Below are positions 17,101 to 20,535 of a stretch of DNA of 20,535 nt, in pieces. This DNA is from Scytalidium lignicola (lineage: Eukaryota > Ascomycota > Leotiomycetes), in assembly GCA_002812745.2 (NCBI GenBank), contig NCSJ02000521.1, positions 1 through 20,535 on the forward strand. The letters are read 5' to 3'. Position 1 is the stretch's first letter; each line of letters opens with the position of its first letter. The notes beneath the pieces were generated by a model. The model was not told where the DNA came from. It saw nothing but the letters and a program-made list of their open reading frames with translations, and made no database searches. The translations under genes and the position numbers were made by a program.

Positions 17101-20100
17101 CTAAAAAGCTTTAAATATTAACTCAAATAATGTAATAGCCTAAGTTTAAATGTATACTTATAATAAGACTTATACTAAATACTAAACAAAGTTTTCACAA
17201 TCATGTACAAGAGTAAATCTTATTTTGATTATACAGATNAAAAAGTATAATAACCAACATTAATGATGCTTTATAATATTCATATATTCAAAGGCAATCA
17301 TCATTGTAGATATGTAAGTTTCTCTTTCCAAGGCTACTTATACCAAAAGCTATAATAACAAAAGAAGGTTATATATAGATAAAGAGGAATCAGTTATATA
17401 TAAACAAGTACAACCTTATTATTATATTTACAATATGATCTAACTATAATGTTAACTTCATCTTATTAAGCTTTAAACTTCTTATAACTGTTTATTACAC
17501 AACAAATTATATAACTAAAGCTTAGGTTAATCAAGGTTAACTTGTATTAACAATAACTATGTTAAAGAATACTTAAGAGGTAGTTAAGGTTATAACCGTT
17601 GAAAACAACAACTTGTTAATACTAAAACTACTTAATATGTCCAAGTTTACATTAAAGGCTTACAATCACTTTACTAGAGATATAAAGGTTAATACTTTAG
17701 TAGTAACTTACTTCTTACTTAAACAACTGTTTACTTACATTCTAAAAGGTAACTAGTTTGTTATGATTAATTTTTACTAGGTTAAGGTAAACATTCAGAG
17801 GGTTTTAAACAACTTACTTAACAAGTCTACAAATAAGAGCATAACAAAATCCTCAAATTAATACATTAACTTTAATAGTTATACTTGTTATACAATAATT
17901 TATGAAAACTATGAGTACTAAGGCATTAAACTTGCTTACTTCTGTTTCTATGAATATACATCCTAGATCTTCATACAAACACTTAAAAGTACTAAAAATC
18001 AAGTATTCCTTTTTCTATTCGATACTTCTTACTTGTTATACACAACTTATATTCAAGTCTTTGTCAGTTCTTTAAAATTGTTAAAGACTCTTTCTTTATA
18101 TAACAGTTTTACTTTTATATTAGAGCAAGACATTAATACTCTTAATATTACATTAAAAACTTAAGACAAGATACATAAAGTTCTCCTTAGTCTATTCTAT
18201 CTATAGAATAAACTTCAAAGTCTTCAAAGTAGCTATCTCAAATCTTTTCATGTTATACTATATAAAAATATATAATTATAAAACTTCATTATCTTATCTC
18301 TCCTTCCTTACCTAATCTAGTTATCAAAGAATGTTATACTCTTCTAACAAAGTAAAGAAGTTGCTGATCAAGACAAAAGAGAGTATAACATAAAGTTTGA
18401 TGACTATCTTGAAGTTGTAAACTATAAGGTTTATACTAAGGACAAGGAAACTAATGTAGACATAGACTTTACTATACTTTAACTTACAAAGAACAATTTA
18501 CTTCAAGTTGCCCTAACTTTCCTAAGTATTACCATAAACAACCTCTCTTCATTATGGTTTTCTTATAACTCTTAATTGTTTAATGCTCATTTCATGCTTG
18601 TTATTCTAGTCAAAACATAAGTTAAGGAGTTAAAAGCCTTTAAGGATAAAGAATAGTTATATCTTGACAATGTTGACATTAGCATTAATATCTCCTCTTA
18701 AGTTAATGTAGATAAGTTGAAAGTTACTTTCATTCTAGTTCTTGGTTATAACATAGAATTTATAACATTTTTACAATATCTACAAGCTTTATTTCAAGTT
18801 ATACCATCTATTGAAAACCTACTAGCTTTAATTATTACTCAATACCCTTTAAACCAAAAACAACACCTGATTATCAAGGCTTTAATGCTCTGAATTCTAC
18901 ACCTTGTTCGAATTAGTTTTATTCATAATTAGTTCTTACTTTACCTTGGTGAGATTAGTAAAGTTAACAAGACTCATCTTGTTAAGGCTTTTATATTTAG
19001 TCTCTTGATAATACAAAAGCATAATGATGTTCTACTTATTACTTTGATTAGTATAACTATTATGAATATCAACAGTACTACTTATTATTCTGCCTTTAGT
19101 TTTGATAATAATAAAAGTTAGCTTATATGTCAAGCAACAAGGTTAAGACTCTTTTATAAGAAGATCTTCATCCTTAACGAGATTAGTATAATAAGCCTTA
19201 AGAACTTAGTTTAGATTAATGAATAATATAATGTTATTTAAGATTTGAATTAAGTGTTAAATATAATGTTTAATAAGCTATTTGTCGTCATATTCTTAAG
19301 GGATTTCAACTAGTTTAAGTTAGTTTATAACTATGTTATATAGAGTTAGAGTATCAACGATATTATTAACTTATAATCAAGGAAATCTATTTAATGTTAT
19401 TTTACTAACATAATATTTCTTATAAAACAGATATATTAAGCTGAAGATGTAAGATTCCAAGATCTCTTATATAAAGTACAAACTATTACTCTAACAAAGG
19501 ACAACATTGTTACTCTTAACTTATATACTATAAAAAAACAAAGTTGTAAATAAGAAGATTTTACTTAAGAGGATTATTATTCAACTCAATTATATCCACA
19601 AGGAAATTAACCTTGTACATCTTTAAATATTTACCAAGAATCAAGGTTAGAAGATCTACTTCTTTCTTATTAAACATAACATACTTATAAGCATAAATTT
19701 AGACCATCTCATACTACTCTGGATAATCTACTATGTTAGTAAGGAAGGGTATTTAAAAGGCTTAGGCTTTTTTACCTTTACAAAAGGTATACTGATTATA
19801 CTCTAACAAAATATAAATATATATACTAGCTTAATTAATAATATAAGAAGTATTACTGAAGAAGTTATCTTGAATACTAGTATACAAGGTATACAAATGG
19901 ACTTTATTCTTATAAGCTTTTATATGTTAACTATGTTGATAACTTCATAAATAGAACTTAATACTTAGTTTGTTCTATGTACAACTCCTCTCTTATATAT
20001 CTTTATTCAACTTATATATAATTACAACTTATTATTTTTTAATGTCCTTAACAGTCTTGTTCTTGTCTTTCTAGTATAGATAAAAGGTTAAATCTTTAAC

Positions 20101-20430
20101 AAACCAAGTTTGTTCTTTTACTAACATCAAGTTCCATTAACACTTGGATTCACTTTCACTGATTACAAAAGCCAAGGTAGTACATTCATTAACCTTATCT
20201 TAAATCTTCTATTTGTTAAGTAATATAACGTTAATTAGTATAATAAATAAACTTCAATTAACATTCAGCTTAACAAGCTTAAATCTTTGTCAAGGATCTG
20301 GTTACAAGAACTTATTATACTTGAAGATATTTCATTTACCCTTTATTTAGATCTCCTAGTTAAACTATCTTAGCTTAAGATTTTAGAACAACAAACAATT
20401 AGTTTATAAGAAATCTCTCTTAATTCTTAA
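14160..20430 (+). pseudogene. Helitron 2: degenerate DUF6570-type Rep/Pif1 helicase protein
   Basis: Read on the plus strand with stops ignored. A Gln/Lys-rich coiled-coil N-terminus (about 14160-14530) leads to the region typical of fungal Helitrons with DUF6570: PPLSASNFINCLFC, PEALKNLNTVEEAF (about 15070-15160), SYRRSHNYSIVIRQDPSKLL, and VNALL*LYVNN (15398-15430). The Rep part shows FTLNPKD (about 16625-16646) and the HUH box reads H-L-Y at 16886-16894, its second His lost by CAT-to-TAT. The Pif1-like helicase shows PLNQKQHLII, LLYLGEISKVNKTHLVKAF (degraded Walker A, from about 18939), LNEIS at 19173-19184 (Walker B, Asp to Asn) and FTDYKSQG near 20155-20180. LEDISFT near 20320-20340 is near the C-terminal end. 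Family role: rolling-circle transposition. It is inactive, with dozens of stops and a solo LTR insertion. The transposon termini were not identified. Confidence 0.85.
16093..16321. mobile_element. Solo LTR (219 bp) with ATATC target duplication
   Basis: The LTR spans 16098-16316, beginning TGTTAGAAAC and ending CCTTAACA (TGTTA...TAACA). It is flanked on both sides by the 5-bp duplication ATATC (16093-16097 and 16317-16321). Size, ends and 5-bp duplication fit a solo LTR, and the TGTTA/TAACA ends are the kind seen in Ty1/copia. It is clearly GC-richer than the surrounding Helitron 2 and interrupts its protein between the DUF6570-like and Rep regions; the frame can be followed on both sides. 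A 61-codon open frame inside it (16106-16291) looks accidental. Orientation is not determined. Confidence 0.88.
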
Positions 20431-20535
20431 TATGAGAAATAAAGCTTTATAATCTTATAATATAAGATTCTTATTACTGAGTATTACTCTTTACTTTATT
20501 CTATATATTATATCTACTTTGTGATCAGAATTTTT
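20431..20535. other. A+T-rich tail after Helitron 2
   Basis: This follows the last recognisable Helitron 2 protein similarity. No CTRR end or terminal hairpin can be identified before the window ends, so the 3' terminus of Helitron 2 probably lies beyond it. Confidence 0.4.

Noticed and set aside
1..20535. Mitochondrial or protist (naturally A+T-rich) genome
   Set aside because: The A+T bias coincides with destroyed transposon frames and C-to-T/G-to-A codon changes, while short insertions have ordinary GC content. The elements are fungal types: chromovirus, DUF6570-type Helitron and zinc-cluster ORFs.

Overview
The window looks like a transposon graveyard from a filamentous fungus, most likely an ascomycete (Pezizomycotina). 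Most of it is extremely A+T-rich and full of TpA. Recognisable transposon proteins survive only as frames riddled with stops. Damaged codons read as C-to-T or G-to-A changes (CAG/CAA/CGA to stop, TGC/TGT to Tyr, GAC/GAT to Asn), the footprint expected of repeat-induced point mutation (RIP). I see no intact host gene, tRNA or rRNA. Single Ns sit beside A/T homopolymers almost throughout, which suggests unresolved run lengths in the assembly, so local frames across an N are uncertain.

Layout. 1-1271: A+T-rich sequence ending in a short open frame cut by an LTR. 1272-2935: the 3' end of a minus-strand Ty3/gypsy element (397-bp LTR, polypurine tract, a plus-strand ORF for a small Zn2Cys6-type protein, then antisense chromodomain and integrase C-terminus). 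2936-3768: a lightly damaged pseudogene of unknown function with a CxxC...CxxC motif. 3769-4250: seven short hairpins, all capped by a C(GNA)G triloop, plus six perfect copies of a 19-bp repeat. 4251-5494: promoter-like sequence and the N-terminal part of a Helitron protein, interrupted by a 412-bp inverted-repeat element (5495-5906). 5907-6525: featureless. 6526-13132: a full-length, heavily mutated minus-strand Ty3/gypsy chromovirus with two LTRs, recognisable protease, RT, RNase H, integrase and chromodomain, a second plus-strand Zn2Cys6 ORF between pol and the 3' LTR, and a 110-bp MITE inserted near that LTR. 13133-14159: mostly featureless, with one GC-richer island. 14160-20430: nearly the whole coding region of a second, different Helitron (DUF6570-type region, HUH Rep, Pif1-like helicase), interrupted by a 219-bp solo LTR with a 5-bp target duplication.

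The most notable result is that both gypsy elements, different enough to have unrelated-looking LTRs, carry a member of the same small-protein family in the same place and orientation: antisense to the element, between pol and the 3' LTR. Both copies keep the six-position spacing C-x2-C-x6-C-x8-C-x2-C-x6-C followed by a coiled-coil-like tail. The better-preserved LTR carries seven copies of ATCCAG/CTGGAT, five of them within 53 bp just upstream of its TATA box. A retrotransposon carrying its own zinc-cluster DNA-binding protein, perhaps acting on its own LTR, is a testable hypothesis.

Nesting order can be partly read. The MITE lies within the gypsy element and the solo LTR within Helitron 2. 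Both are short, GC-richer and little mutated inside heavily mutated hosts, consistent with later insertion, with the size threshold of RIP, or with both.
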